Source: Oleimicrobium sp037445575
GTDB taxonomy: Bacteria; Zhuqueibacterota; Zhuqueibacteria; JANLFK01; Oleimicrobiaceae
Reading direction: 5' to 3'
Assembly (NCBI GenBank): GCA_037445575.1
Contig: JBBIKH010000023.1
Span: forward strand, 1 to 25,187
Length of the DNA: 25,187 nucleotides
In this document: piece by piece, positions 15,409-23,958 of the stretch
Layout of the letters: each line of letters opens with the position of its first letter
How positions within the stretch are numbered: the stretch's first letter is position 1
The notes under the pieces: model-generated
Databases searched by the model: none
What the model was told of the DNA's origin: nothing
The model's input: only the letters and a program-made list of their open reading frames with translations
Made by a program: the position numbers and the translations under genes

Positions 15409-16461
15409 ATGAGGGTTTACGGAAAGACGTGGACCCGACGTGAGCTTGAGGCCCGCGTGGCCCGGATAGAGAATCACGCCGGGGTTCGCAAGATATGCCT
15501 TGCTGAAGGGCCCGAGGCCGGGGTGGAGTTGCTCTGGGTGCGGACCGGGGCTGGCCTGGCCTACTATGTGAACCCTTCGCGCGCGCTGGACATCGCGCTC
15601 ACCGAATACTGCGGAGTGCCGCTGAGCTGGCAGTCGGTCACAGGCGAGGTCAACCCCCTCCATTATGATCCGCGCGCTTTGGAGTGGCTACGGACTGCTC
15701 CGGGCGGGCTGCTGATGACCTGCGGCCTCACCCAGGTAGGGGCGCCGTGCGAGGACGAAGGCGAGGAACTCGGCCTGCACGGCCGCATCCACCACATTGC
15801 CGCCCGCCATGTGGGGGTCAACGCCGACTGGCGCGGGGATGAGTATGAGCTGACCATCAGCGGCCTGGTGGAGCAGACGCGCATCTTTGGCGAGAACCTC
15901 CGCCTCACGCGCGTCATCCGCAGCCGGCTGGGCAGCAACCGCATAACCATCGATGACCGCGTGGAGAACGCAGGCTTTGCACCAGTGCCGCACATGATAC
16001 TGTATCACTTCAACTTTGGTTTTCCCCTCATATGCGAACATACGCTCATTACTTTCCCCGAGGGCAAAGTGGTGCCGCGGGACCCTGGTGTACCGGTAGC
16101 CGGCTTTGACAGATTTGACCCCCCGCTGGCCGGCTACCAAGAGCGCGTGTACTACCATGAGCTTCCGGCTCCGCCTCTGGGGGACCAGAGGACGGAGGTG
16201 AGGCTGACCAACCCGCAATTTCCCCTCCCGCATGGCGAAGTGGCTTTGACCGTTTCGCTGCGGTGGGATAGACGTGCCTTGCCCCGCCTGGTGGAGTGGA
16301 AAATGCCTGCTGCCGGGGTCTACGCCTTGGGCGTCGAACCCGCCAATTGCTACGTGGAGGGGCGAAGAACCGAGCGGGCACGAGGCACTCTGGTTACGCT
16401 TGCGCCCGGAGAGAGCCGGGACTATCATTTGGAGTGTGAGGTCACGGTAGGGGAAAACTGA
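15409..16461 (+). CDS. DUF4432 (aldose-1-epimerase-like) protein
   Basis: 350 residues, a typical length for DUF4432, a galactose-mutarotase-like beta-sandwich family. Recognised by the central GGLLMTCGLTQVGAP (99-113) and LHGRIHHIAARHVGVN (123-138) segments and by HFNFGFPLICE (203-213), where mutarotase-like enzymes hold their substrate histidines and acidic residues. The family is thought to isomerise or bind sugars, but I know of no fixed substrate. No signal peptide. The ATG at 15409 follows GAGG (15397-15400). It opens a co-directional run to 22601, with only 43 bases to the next gene, though its relation to those neighbours is not obvious. Confidence 0.85.
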   Translation: MRVYGKTWTRRELEARVARIENHAGVRKICLAEGPEAGVELLWVRTGAGLAYYVNPSRALDIALTEYCGVPLSWQSVTGEVNPLHYDPRALEWLRTAPGGLLMTCGLTQVGAPCEDEGEELGLHGRIHHIAARHVGVNADWRGDEYELTISGLVEQTRIFGENLRLTRVIRSRLGSNRITIDDRVENAGFAPVPHMILYHFNFGFPLICEHTLITFPEGKVVPRDPGVPVAGFDRFDPPLAGYQERVYYHELPAPPLGDQRTEVRLTNPQFPLPHGEVALTVSLRWDRRALPRLVEWKMPAAGVYALGVEPANCYVEGRRTERARGTLVTLAPGESRDYHLECEVTVGEN

Positions 16462-16504
16462 ATTCCCTCTGGCAATCCTGTACCTGCCGCGGAGGCACTA
16501 AGGA

Positions 16505-17653
16505 ATGAAGATCGACACAAAGCTGGTCCTGGCGGGCGAGCCGTCCCCGCGCCTCATGGGGGCAGTCGTTGTGCCCACCTTCCAGTCGGCCACTTTCCAG
16601 TACCGTGGTGCGCCCGGCGAGGAGCTGCGTTACGGACGTTACAACAACACCCCCACTCATCAGGTCTTGCAGCAGAAACTTGCATCACTGGAAAATGCAG
16701 AAGCTGCAGTCGTCACCGCAAGCGGTATGGCGGCCATCAGCACCACCATGGTGACGATACTCAAATCTGGTGACCACCTTATTGCCCAGAACTGTCTGTA
16801 CGGCGGCACGTTGGAGCTCTTCTCAGCAGACCTGCCCTCCTTGGGGATCGAAGTGACTTTTGTGGACGGCAACGATCCCGACTCCTGGCACCGTGCGTTG
16901 CGGCCCACGACCAGGGCCATCTACATGGAAGTCATGACGAACCCTCTGCTGGAGGTAGCGGACCTCAAGCAAGTGGTCGCCTTTGCGCGTGCCCACGGTC
17001 TGCTTGCCATCATCGACAACACTTTTGCCACGCCGGTGAATTTCCGCCCTTTGGAGGTTGGTTTCGATCTCAGCCTGTACTCTTGCACCAAATACCTCAA
17101 TGGTCATTCCGACCTGGTCGCGGGGGCCGTGGTGGGCAGAAGGGAGCTGGTGGAGGCAATCACCTCGCGTCTGAAGCGGTTTGGGACGTGCCTCGATCCC
17201 CACGCCTGTTTTCTCCTCTATCGTGGGTTAAAGACTTTGGCCCTGCGCGTCCGGTGCCAGAATCAATCGGCGCTGCGTATTGCCTCTTTCTTGGAGCAGC
17301 ACCCCTTGGTGCGGCGCGTGTATTACCCCGGCTTGGCGAGTCACCCGTCCCATGCCCAGGCCGCTGCCTTGTTGGACGGCTTTGGCGGAGTGTTGAGCTT
17401 TGAGCTGGCAGGCGACGCCCAGTTTGCCGATCGCGTGCTGGAGCGCTTGCGCATTGCGGTGGTCGCCCCCAGCCTCGGCGGCGTCGAGACCCTGGTGACA
17501 AGGCCTGCGCTCACTTCCCACCGGGGACTGTCGGCGGAAGAGCGGCAGAGGCTTGGCATTGCCGACGGACTCATCCGCGTGGCAGTGGGCATTGAGGACG
17601 TAGAGGACCTGATCGCCGACTTTTCCCAGGCATTGGAAGGAGCTGCCACGTGA
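16505..17653 (+). CDS. Cys/Met metabolism PLP-dependent enzyme (cystathionine gamma-lyase/gamma-synthase-like)
   Basis: 382 residues, fold-type I PLP enzyme of the cystathionine beta/gamma family. The PLP lysine is K196 in SCTKYLNGHSD, the pyridine-nitrogen aspartate is D171 (IIDNTFATP), and phosphate is held by Y43/R45 from the neighbouring subunit (YGRYNNTPTH, where many relatives read YxRxxNPT). Y99 stands in LYGGT; methionine gamma-lyases usually have YGC here, so cystathionine gamma-lyase, gamma-synthase or an O-acylhomoserine sulfhydrylase is more likely. Substrate choice cannot be settled from the sequence. The ATG at 16505 follows GGAGG (16491-16495) and AAGGA. Cytoplasmic tetramer by family knowledge. 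Confidence 0.92.
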   Translation: MKIDTKLVLAGEPSPRLMGAVVVPTFQSATFQYRGAPGEELRYGRYNNTPTHQVLQQKLASLENAEAAVVTASGMAAISTTMVTILKSGDHLIAQNCLYGGTLELFSADLPSLGIEVTFVDGNDPDSWHRALRPTTRAIYMEVMTNPLLEVADLKQVVAFARAHGLLAIIDNTFATPVNFRPLEVGFDLSLYSCTKYLNGHSDLVAGAVVGRRELVEAITSRLKRFGTCLDPHACFLLYRGLKTLALRVRCQNQSALRIASFLEQHPLVRRVYYPGLASHPSHAQAAALLDGFGGVLSFELAGDAQFADRVLERLRIAVVAPSLGGVETLVTRPALTSHRGLSAEERQRLGIADGLIRVAVGIEDVEDLIADFSQALEGAAT

Positions 17654-17687
17654 AGGCGCATCCTGGAAAGAGGCAAGGGAGCCAGAG

Positions 17688-19238
17688 ATGAAGAGCGCTG
17701 ACTCTTCGCCGCCTAAGGGAGACCGCACATGGCCAGCTGCGATCGTAGCCCTTCTTGTCGTGAGGGCCGCTCTCAATCTCGTGGCTATAGGCCGATACGG
17801 GTTTCACCGTGATGAGCTTTTCAACATCGACATGGGCAACCACCTGGCGTGGGGCTACCTTGGCAAGCCACCGGGCATCGCTCTCCTTGCCAAGCTGGGT
17901 GGGCTGTTCGGAGGGTCCCTGCTCGGCTATCGCCTGCTGCCGGTGGTGGCCGGCCTGGTGACGGTATGGTTGGGGGGCGAGCTTGCCAAGCAGATGGGTG
18001 GCGGCAAGTGGGCGCGGGCACTTACGATGCTGGCCCTGGTCCTCTGGCCGGTGTCGCTGCGGAGCAGTGCCGTCTTGTGGCCCTCGGCCTTTGAGCTTTT
18101 ATGGTGGGGGATCGCCTTCCTGGTGCTGATGCGCCTCCTGCACCATGGGAGTTCTGTGTGGTGGCTCGCCTGGGGCCTTGTGTGGGGACTCGCCGTCATG
18201 ACAAGCTACGGCGGCCTGGTGGTGGGAATTGTCACGCTCATCGGCATTGCGCTCACGGTTCAACGCCGCCACTTCCGGACGGCGTGGCCCTGGCTCGGGG
18301 TAGGAGTGGCTGCCGCCGTAGTCTCACCCCACATCGTCTGGCTTGTCGGGCACAAATGGGCGATAGGTTCTCTGAGCGGTGCCCTTTTTGCCCCGCAACC
18401 CGGGTGGTCCCACCTTGTGAAGGAGATCAGCCGCAACCTGCCGGCTATGGCCTCGGTTTTGCCGCTGGCGTTCTTCGGCCTCTGTCGCCTGTTGGGCGCT
18501 TCTTCGGCCAGCCACCTGCGACCATTGGCGTGGACCCTGCTGAGTGCAGTGGCGGCGCTTGTCCTGGGACTGAGATCCGAGGCGATCGCGCCGGTCTTCT
18601 TGCCGGCAGTGGCGGCCGGCAGTGTGATGCTGGAGCGAGTCGGCCCATGGCCTGGAGTGTGGCTGCGTCGTGGGATGCTGGCATTCGTAACCCTCGTGGG
18701 CCTTGGTGGCGTCCCCTTGAGCCTGCCTGTGCTGCCGGCGGAAGCGACCTACCGCTACGGGAGTTTCCTCCACCATGACCTCAACCTTTCGGCGCCGCTC
18801 CTGTGGGAGGATGGCCAGCTACATGAACTTCCCCAGGACTTTGCGGACATGCTGGGGTGGGAGAGCCTGGTGGCTACCGTGAACTTGCTTTACCAAAGCC
18901 TGCCGCCAGACCTGAGGGCTGAGTGCGTCATCCTCACGGCCGACCGCGGCCAAGCCGGAGCAGTGAATCTTCTTGGGGCCCAGTACGGCTTGCCGAAGGC
19001 CAAGAGCATCGATGCTGACTACTCCCAGTGGGGCCCCGGACTGGAGCCTGGCACTATCCTCATCGCCGTGGGAATGCCTCCAGGTGCCCTTGCGCTCCAC
19101 TACGATATGGTCGAGTCGGCCGCCTCGGTGGTGACCAGATTTGCGCGTCGGTCGGCCGTCCACCTTTTCGTGTGTGCCCGGCCGCACGCAACGTTGCAAG
19201 AGATGTGGCCAGTGCTCATCTCTGCTAAGGAGGATTGA
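17688..19238 (+). CDS. PMT/ArnT-like membrane glycosyltransferase (GT39/GT83-type)
   Basis: 516 residues: a polytopic N-terminal part of about ten membrane segments (roughly 18-360) and a soluble C-terminal domain of about 150 residues, probably on the periplasmic side. The first external loop carries the family's acidic catalytic pair in GFHRDELF (D42, E43), followed by GYLGKPPG (56-63), where most relatives have GYxDxPP. Such enzymes move sugars from polyprenyl-phosphate donors onto lipids, glycans or proteins at the membrane. Acceptor and donor are unknown. It starts 34 bases after the PLP enzyme and ends 7 bases before the secreted peptidase gene. Glycosylation of secreted proteins would fit that context, but this is inference. 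Confidence 0.85.
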   Translation: MKSADSSPPKGDRTWPAAIVALLVVRAALNLVAIGRYGFHRDELFNIDMGNHLAWGYLGKPPGIALLAKLGGLFGGSLLGYRLLPVVAGLVTVWLGGELAKQMGGGKWARALTMLALVLWPVSLRSSAVLWPSAFELLWWGIAFLVLMRLLHHGSSVWWLAWGLVWGLAVMTSYGGLVVGIVTLIGIALTVQRRHFRTAWPWLGVGVAAAVVSPHIVWLVGHKWAIGSLSGALFAPQPGWSHLVKEISRNLPAMASVLPLAFFGLCRLLGASSASHLRPLAWTLLSAVAALVLGLRSEAIAPVFLPAVAAGSVMLERVGPWPGVWLRRGMLAFVTLVGLGGVPLSLPVLPAEATYRYGSFLHHDLNLSAPLLWEDGQLHELPQDFADMLGWESLVATVNLLYQSLPPDLRAECVILTADRGQAGAVNLLGAQYGLPKAKSIDADYSQWGPGLEPGTILIAVGMPPGALALHYDMVESAASVVTRFARRSAVHLFVCARPHATLQEMWPVLISAKED

Positions 19239-19245
19239 GTAGGCC

Positions 19246-21765
19246 ATGATGAACCGCACCCGAGGAGTGGCAATCGTCGGGGCGTGGTTGGCGCTGGTGG
19301 TCCTGGTGCAGGGGCAGGAGCGTGTGCGCGTGCGGGTTTTCGCCCCGGCAAGGGAGCAAGTGGAGAGGGTGTTGGCGCAGCAGGTGGAGGTGCTGGCCAC
19401 CGATTTCGGCCGCTCTCTGGATGTTGCGTGCACGCCGAGCGTTGCCGCGGCTCTCGCTGCTGAGGGTCTAGAGGTGGTAACCCTCCCCGAAGAACGCGTT
19501 GACCCTTGGGCGCAAGGTTTCCACACCTATGCCGAGACGAGAGACTTTCTTCTGGCCACTGCTGCTGCTTATCCCGAGATCACAAGAGTCGATTCTATCG
19601 GTACCTCCGTTGAGGGGCGAGGGATCTGGGCGTTAAAGATCTCCGACAATCCCACGGCCGATGAAGACGAGCCCTGTTTTCTGGTGGAAGGGTGTATCCA
19701 CGGAAATGAGAACCACGGGCTGGAGGCATGCCTGCACTTCATTGGCTACCTGGTCAGCGGCTACGGGGTCGACCAACAGGTGACCTCGTGGGTTGATGAG
19801 CGCGAGATCTGGGTGGTGCCCCTGGTGAACCCGGACGGCCATGAGAAGAACCAGCGTGCTAATGCCAACGGGGTGGACCTCAATAGGAACTTTGGCTACT
19901 GGTGGAGCTTTGCTGCCTCAAGCTACGGGAGCAGGCCATTTTCCGAGCCGGAAACCAGGGCCATCCGTGACTTGGTGGAGGAGGTGTGGCCGTATGGCTC
20001 CATCTCGTTCCACACATCGGGAAGATTGGTGCTCTATCCTTGGGCCTACATAGACTCACCGGCCACGCCTGACGAGCGTCTCTTTGCGCTTACCGCCAGG
20101 GAGCTTGTGGACTCCATCAACGTCGTATCCGCTTTGGGGCGCTACAACTTTCGCCGCTCTGGTACGTGGTACTGGCACGGTGGCGAGCACAACGACTGGA
20201 TGTACTCCCAGTATGGCATTCTGTCGTTCACCATCGAGATGATGAATAGCCAGTCCGCGCCGCCCTCTGATGAGGAAAACGAGGCAGTACTTCCTGCCCT
20301 CCGGGTGATGCTGCGCCTGCCCGACCATGATGCGGTGACCGGGCGCGTGACCGACGTTGCCCTCGGCACACCGTTGCTGGCGCGTATCTCCGTAACGGAG
20401 TTGTTCGATCCGGAGCAGCCCATCTTTTGCCACGCCGAGCTCCTCTACGGCCGCTATTTCCGGTTTCTGACACCAGGCACGTACACGCTGGAGGTTTATG
20501 CCCCTGGTTACCCGCGCCACACGAGTCCCATTGAGATAGTGGCCCGCGCTCCCGCGGTAGTGCATGATGTGCTGCTTGGTCTCGGGCCCGACCTCCAGCT
20601 TGAGGCCCTGGCGGTATCCGACAGCGGGGCGTTCGGTGAGCTGGGGGACGGCAATGGCCAGATCAATCCGGGGGAAGTGGTGCGACTCTTGCCGGTGGTG
20701 CGCAACAATGGGGCTGGCGCTGCCAGGGAGGTACGCGCAGTCCTGCACAGCAACTCCGCCCTCGTAACGGTTCTTTCGGATTCAATCGCTTTTGGTGATC
20801 TTCCGCCCGGAGCGAGCGCGCAAGCATCCGATGGATTTTGGGCCCGCATTGAGGCTGAAACTCGGCCTGGCCAGCTGCTCCGGTTCAATGTGCACGTTGC
20901 CGAGGCTGGTGGCAACGCCTGGCCGCTGGCGAGCTCCCTGCGCGTCCAGGGTTTCCTCGACGACATGGAGGAGGGGCAAGAGCAGTGGACCCACGGCGCG
21001 CTCCCCAATGCCCCCAACCAGCAAGATGATTGGCACTACGGGCTGCCGCTCGGAGAGGGTGGCGACCCCAGTGTGGCCCATTCCGGCCGGTTCGTCTGGG
21101 GGACGGACCTGGGCGCCGGCAACTTTAACGGGAGCTACGCCAACAACGTCCATACCTATCTGCAAATGCGCACCCTGAACTGCCGCGGCTGGGAGCACGT
21201 CTATCTGAGCTTCTATCGCTGGTTGAACGTCCAGCAGGGAGATCGCGCGTACATTACCCTCAACGGCCAGGTGGTGTGGGACAATGGCTATCAGACCATT
21301 GGGGAGAGCAGTTGGTCGCATCAAGTGCTGGACCTCACCGCCTTTGCGGCAGGGCACGATTCGGTGGTGGTGCGCTTCTGCCTGTGGAGCAATGGCTCAG
21401 GAACCAGCGGCGGCTGGACGATTGATGATGTGGAGGTCAGCGACAGGGTTCAGGTGGGTGTGGTGGAGGCAAGCCTACAGCTGCCGACCACACCTACCTT
21501 GTGCCAAAACTATCCCAATCCGTTCAACGCCTCGACGACCTTGGTGGTTGTGCTGCCAATGAGGGGCGAAATTTCGTTGACTATCTACAATCTTCTCGGG
21601 CAGGAGGTTCGGAGGCTGCTGGCTGGCGTGCTCTCAGAGGGGAAGCATCTCGTCACATGGCACGGAGACGATCAGGATGGTCGCCCGGTGGCCAGTGGCC
21701 TGTATGTGGCCATGCTCCGCGCAGGGGGAGAGATGCATTGCCGGAAACTCTTGATGGTCCGCTAA
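19246..21765 (+). CDS. Secreted M14 zinc carboxypeptidase with type IX secretion-type C-terminal sorting domain
   Basis: 839 residues. A signal peptide (residues 1 to about 23, hydrophobic GVAIVGAWLALVVLV) leads to a short propeptide-like region and an M14 peptidase domain (about 90-355). Zinc ligands are H152, E155 (HGNENHG) and H256 (SFHTSGR), substrate arginine R214 (DLNRNF), catalytic glutamate E331 (FTIEMMNS). Next come a CarboxypepD_reg-like beta domain (about 362-432), a CARDB-like domain (about 448-560) and a jelly-roll/MAM-like domain (about 570-735). The C-terminus from residue 752 begins LCQNYPNPFNAS, runs through YNLLGQEVRRL and ends RKLLMVR: the FlgD-like/type A sorting domain of FCB bacteria that directs export and surface attachment. 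It probably degrades extracellular peptides. The next gene follows after 12 bases. Confidence 0.93.
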   Translation: MMNRTRGVAIVGAWLALVVLVQGQERVRVRVFAPAREQVERVLAQQVEVLATDFGRSLDVACTPSVAAALAAEGLEVVTLPEERVDPWAQGFHTYAETRDFLLATAAAYPEITRVDSIGTSVEGRGIWALKISDNPTADEDEPCFLVEGCIHGNENHGLEACLHFIGYLVSGYGVDQQVTSWVDEREIWVVPLVNPDGHEKNQRANANGVDLNRNFGYWWSFAASSYGSRPFSEPETRAIRDLVEEVWPYGSISFHTSGRLVLYPWAYIDSPATPDERLFALTARELVDSINVVSALGRYNFRRSGTWYWHGGEHNDWMYSQYGILSFTIEMMNSQSAPPSDEENEAVLPALRVMLRLPDHDAVTGRVTDVALGTPLLARISVTELFDPEQPIFCHAELLYGRYFRFLTPGTYTLEVYAPGYPRHTSPIEIVARAPAVVHDVLLGLGPDLQLEALAVSDSGAFGELGDGNGQINPGEVVRLLPVVRNNGAGAAREVRAVLHSNSALVTVLSDSIAFGDLPPGASAQASDGFWARIEAETRPGQLLRFNVHVAEAGGNAWPLASSLRVQGFLDDMEEGQEQWTHGALPNAPNQQDDWHYGLPLGEGGDPSVAHSGRFVWGTDLGAGNFNGSYANNVHTYLQMRTLNCRGWEHVYLSFYRWLNVQQGDRAYITLNGQVVWDNGYQTIGESSWSHQVLDLTAFAAGHDSVVVRFCLWSNGSGTSGGWTIDDVEVSDRVQVGVVEASLQLPTTPTLCQNYPNPFNASTTLVVVLPMRGEISLTIYNLLGQEVRRLLAGVLSEGKHLVTWHGDDQDGRPVASGLYVAMLRAGGEMHCRKLLMVR
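21499..21762 (+). other. C-terminal sorting (T9SS type A/FlgD-like) domain within the M14 peptidase
   Basis: Codes for the last 88 residues of the peptidase, with the QNYPNPFNAS opening, the YNLLGQEV strand and the GLYVAMLRAGG strand near the end. This domain is the clearest taxonomic clue in the window. Confidence 0.85.
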
Positions 21766-21777
21766 AAGGAGGGAGAC

Positions 21778-22601
21778 GTGGCGACGAAGGGCAATAGGTG
21801 GTCATCTCTTCTGCGATGGGTATTGGCGGTACTGGTCACGGTGCCATTCCTGGTGTTCCAGCGGCGCACCGGACCTACCTATCCGGCAAGAGGGGTAGCG
21901 GAGATTGCGGGCACGACAATTTCCTACCGCCTGCCGCGCTCGGCAACCGTTGGCGTAGAGGCGCTGGTGCGCATACCTGCCCCCGACACAGCCATGACCG
22001 GCACACTCGTGTATCGCCGCTTTCGCTCGCATGACCCCTGGGCGGAGCGTCCTCTTCAGCGCGAAGGAGGCTTGCTGCTCGGGAGGCTTCCGGAGCTGCC
22101 GCCCGCCGGCAAGGTCATGTACCTGGTGCGGGTGCGAGCCGGGGAGCAGGAGGCACAGCTCACCAGCGAGCCCGTGATCTTGCGCTACAAGGGCCGCGTG
22201 CCGCTGGGGGTGCTCTTGCCGCACGTCTTGTTCATCACCATGGCCATGCTCCTTTCCAACCGGGCAGGGCTGGAAGCAATAGCACGGAATGGAAAGCCGC
22301 GCAGGTTCATGGGGGCGACGATCGTTCTGTTCGTCGTAGGGGGGCTTGTTTTGGGGCCCATCGTGCAGAAAATGGCCTTTGGTGCATACTGGACCGGATT
22401 CCCTTTTGGCCACGACCTTACAAGACGCTGCTTGCCCTGTTGGGGTGGATTGGCGCGTGGGTGGCCAGCCGTGGCGGACGCCAGCGACGCGGCTGGGTGG
22501 TTGCCGCCGCGCTTGTCATGATCGCGGTGTACTTGATCCCCCACAGCCTTTTGGGCTCGGAAATCGATTTCACCGCCGCTCCGGCGTTGGGCGGGAAATG
22601 A
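21778..22601 (+). pseudogene. Conserved-looking FCB membrane protein interrupted by a frameshift near 22420
   Basis: Starts at GTG 21778 behind AAAAGGAGGG. The first frame gives a membrane segment (about 12-27), an external beta-rich domain (about 40-135) and two more membrane segments (about 142-158 and 180-196), then GAYWTGFPFGHDLT. After that this frame turns into atypical Arg/Trp/Pro-rich sequence and stops at 22521. Shifting frame at about 22422 restores coding: KTLLALLGWIGAWVAS, then WVVAAALVMIAVYLIPHS and LLGSEIDF, ending at TGA 22599-22601 (59 codons, two more membrane segments). From memory, relatives read DLTDNKTL across the junction, which would fit loss of seven bases between CA repeats. 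The intact protein would have about 275 residues. It may be a real mutation, a programmed shift or an assembly error. Function unknown; last gene of the run. Confidence 0.75.
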
Positions 22602-22619
22602 CGGCAGGCCAGAAACCTA

Positions 22620-22648
22620 TTGCTTTTCGGTGAGCATTTTCGTAAACT
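22620..22648 (+). promoter_or_regulatory. Possible promoter of the aminotransferase-PEPCK operon
   Basis: TTGCTT (22620-22625), a 17-base spacer, TAAACT (22643-22648). Three of six -35 bases and four of six -10 bases match consensus. It sits in the only gap before the aminotransferase gene. Confidence 0.4.
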
Positions 22649-22729
22649 TACACCCGCGCGAGGATGTACCAGGCAGTAATGGGACTGCCTCTGCGGCCTC
22701 GCGTTTCCTGTTTGTCTGGTTGAACAAAT

Positions 22730-22735
22730 GAGGAG
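22730..22735 (+). promoter_or_regulatory. Ribosome binding site of the aminotransferase
   Basis: GAGGAG, five bases before the ATG at 22741. It overlaps the in-frame GTG at 22735, which therefore cannot be the main start. Confidence 0.65.
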
Positions 22736-22740
22736 TGTCG

Positions 22741-23958
22741 ATGAGCTTAAGTCACATCGCCAAGACGATCAAAGCCTCGCCCACGTTGGCACTCAACGAG
22801 AAAGCAGCTATCCTGCGAGAGAAGGGGGAGCCGGTGATCCACCTGGGTGGGGGAGAGCCCAAGAGCAGAGCTCCCATTGATGCGCTGGTGGCTGCCGCCG
22901 CACATCTCAACACCGGGGAGGTTCGCTACGCGCCAGCCGACGGCATCCCCGCTCTGAAGAAGGCAATTATCCGCTACACCGAGGAGCATTACGGGCGGTT
23001 GGTCGCGCCGGAAAACGTCATCGCCTCGGGTGGTGCCAAACAAGCGATCATGGTTGCCTTGCAGGCGATTCTCAATCCGCAGGAGGAGGTCATCTTCCCC
23101 GCGCCCTACTGGGTGAGTTACCCGGACATGGTGCGCCTTTGTCAGGGCGTGCCAGTGCCTGTGCTTCCCGAAGATGGCACCTTTTACCCGCGACTGCAGG
23201 ACATTGAGCAACGGGTGGGGCCTTACACCAAGGCCGTGATCATCAATAGCCCGAACAACCCTACGGGCGCAATGTATTCGGAGGAGTTTATTGCGGACAT
23301 TGTCGACTTTTGCGAGCGCCGCAACCTCTACCTCATCATGGACGACATCTACCATCGCCTGGTCTTTGAGGGGCGGAAACCCATTAGCTGCTACAAGTAC
23401 GCCAAAGACCTCTCCGAGAACTCGAAGCTGATCGTTATCAACGGTGTCTCCAAGCAGTATGCCATGACCGGCTTCCGCATCGGCTGGGCAGTGGCCAACA
23501 AGAAGTTGATCGAGGCAATGACGAACATCCAGGGGCATCAGACTTCTGGGCCCTCGGTCTTGCTGCAGGTGGCCGCGGTAGGGGCGTTGAACGGCCTGCA
23601 GTCCTGTGTGGAGAACCTCCGGGTGACGTTGGAGAACAATCGCAACGTCATGATCGAACGGCTGGGTGCCTTCGATGGCGTCAAGGTGACCAAGCCGGAT
23701 GGGACTTTCTATTGCTTTGCCGACTTTAGCGCCTATAACAAAGACTCCACCAAGCTTTCCAACTTCTTGATCGACAAAGTTCTGGTGCTGACCGTCCCGG
23801 GGGTGGAGTTTGGGCTCGAAGGGTATTTGCGGCTGAGCTTCTGCGGCACCATCAAAGACATCACCGAGGGTATTGAGCGCATGAAGTGGGCTCTGGACCT
23901 CAATTCGCCCAATGAGCTCTACATCGGGGACCGCAAGCTAGTGAGGGATTGGGCATGA
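22741..23958 (+). CDS. Class I PLP-dependent aminotransferase, aspartate-aminotransferase type
   Basis: 405 residues, fold-type I. The PLP lysine is K238 in NGVSKQYAMTGFRIGW. The cofactor-binding segments SGGAKQAI (97-104), NSPNNPTG (169-176) and DDIYHRL (201-207) are in order, and R246 follows the lysine. The substrate carboxylate arginine is likely the one in YLRLSFC near the C-terminus. It resembles subgroup Ib (AspB-type) aspartate aminotransferases, which interconvert aspartate plus 2-oxoglutarate with oxaloacetate plus glutamate; other amino acid substrates cannot be excluded. Its stop overlaps the start of PEP carboxykinase (ATGA, 23955-23958), so the pair is translationally coupled. 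Oxaloacetate is the metabolite they would share. Confidence 0.93.
   Translation: MSLSHIAKTIKASPTLALNEKAAILREKGEPVIHLGGGEPKSRAPIDALVAAAAHLNTGEVRYAPADGIPALKKAIIRYTEEHYGRLVAPENVIASGGAKQAIMVALQAILNPQEEVIFPAPYWVSYPDMVRLCQGVPVPVLPEDGTFYPRLQDIEQRVGPYTKAVIINSPNNPTGAMYSEEFIADIVDFCERRNLYLIMDDIYHRLVFEGRKPISCYKYAKDLSENSKLIVINGVSKQYAMTGFRIGWAVANKKLIEAMTNIQGHQTSGPSVLLQVAAVGALNGLQSCVENLRVTLENNRNVMIERLGAFDGVKVTKPDGTFYCFADFSAYNKDSTKLSNFLIDKVLVLTVPGVEFGLEGYLRLSFCGTIKDITEGIERMKWALDLNSPNELYIGDRKLVRDWA

Noticed and set aside
16505..17653. Methionine gamma-lyase as the specific name
   Set aside because: The position usually cysteine after YG in methionine gamma-lyases is glycine (YGGT), so only the broader family name is justified.
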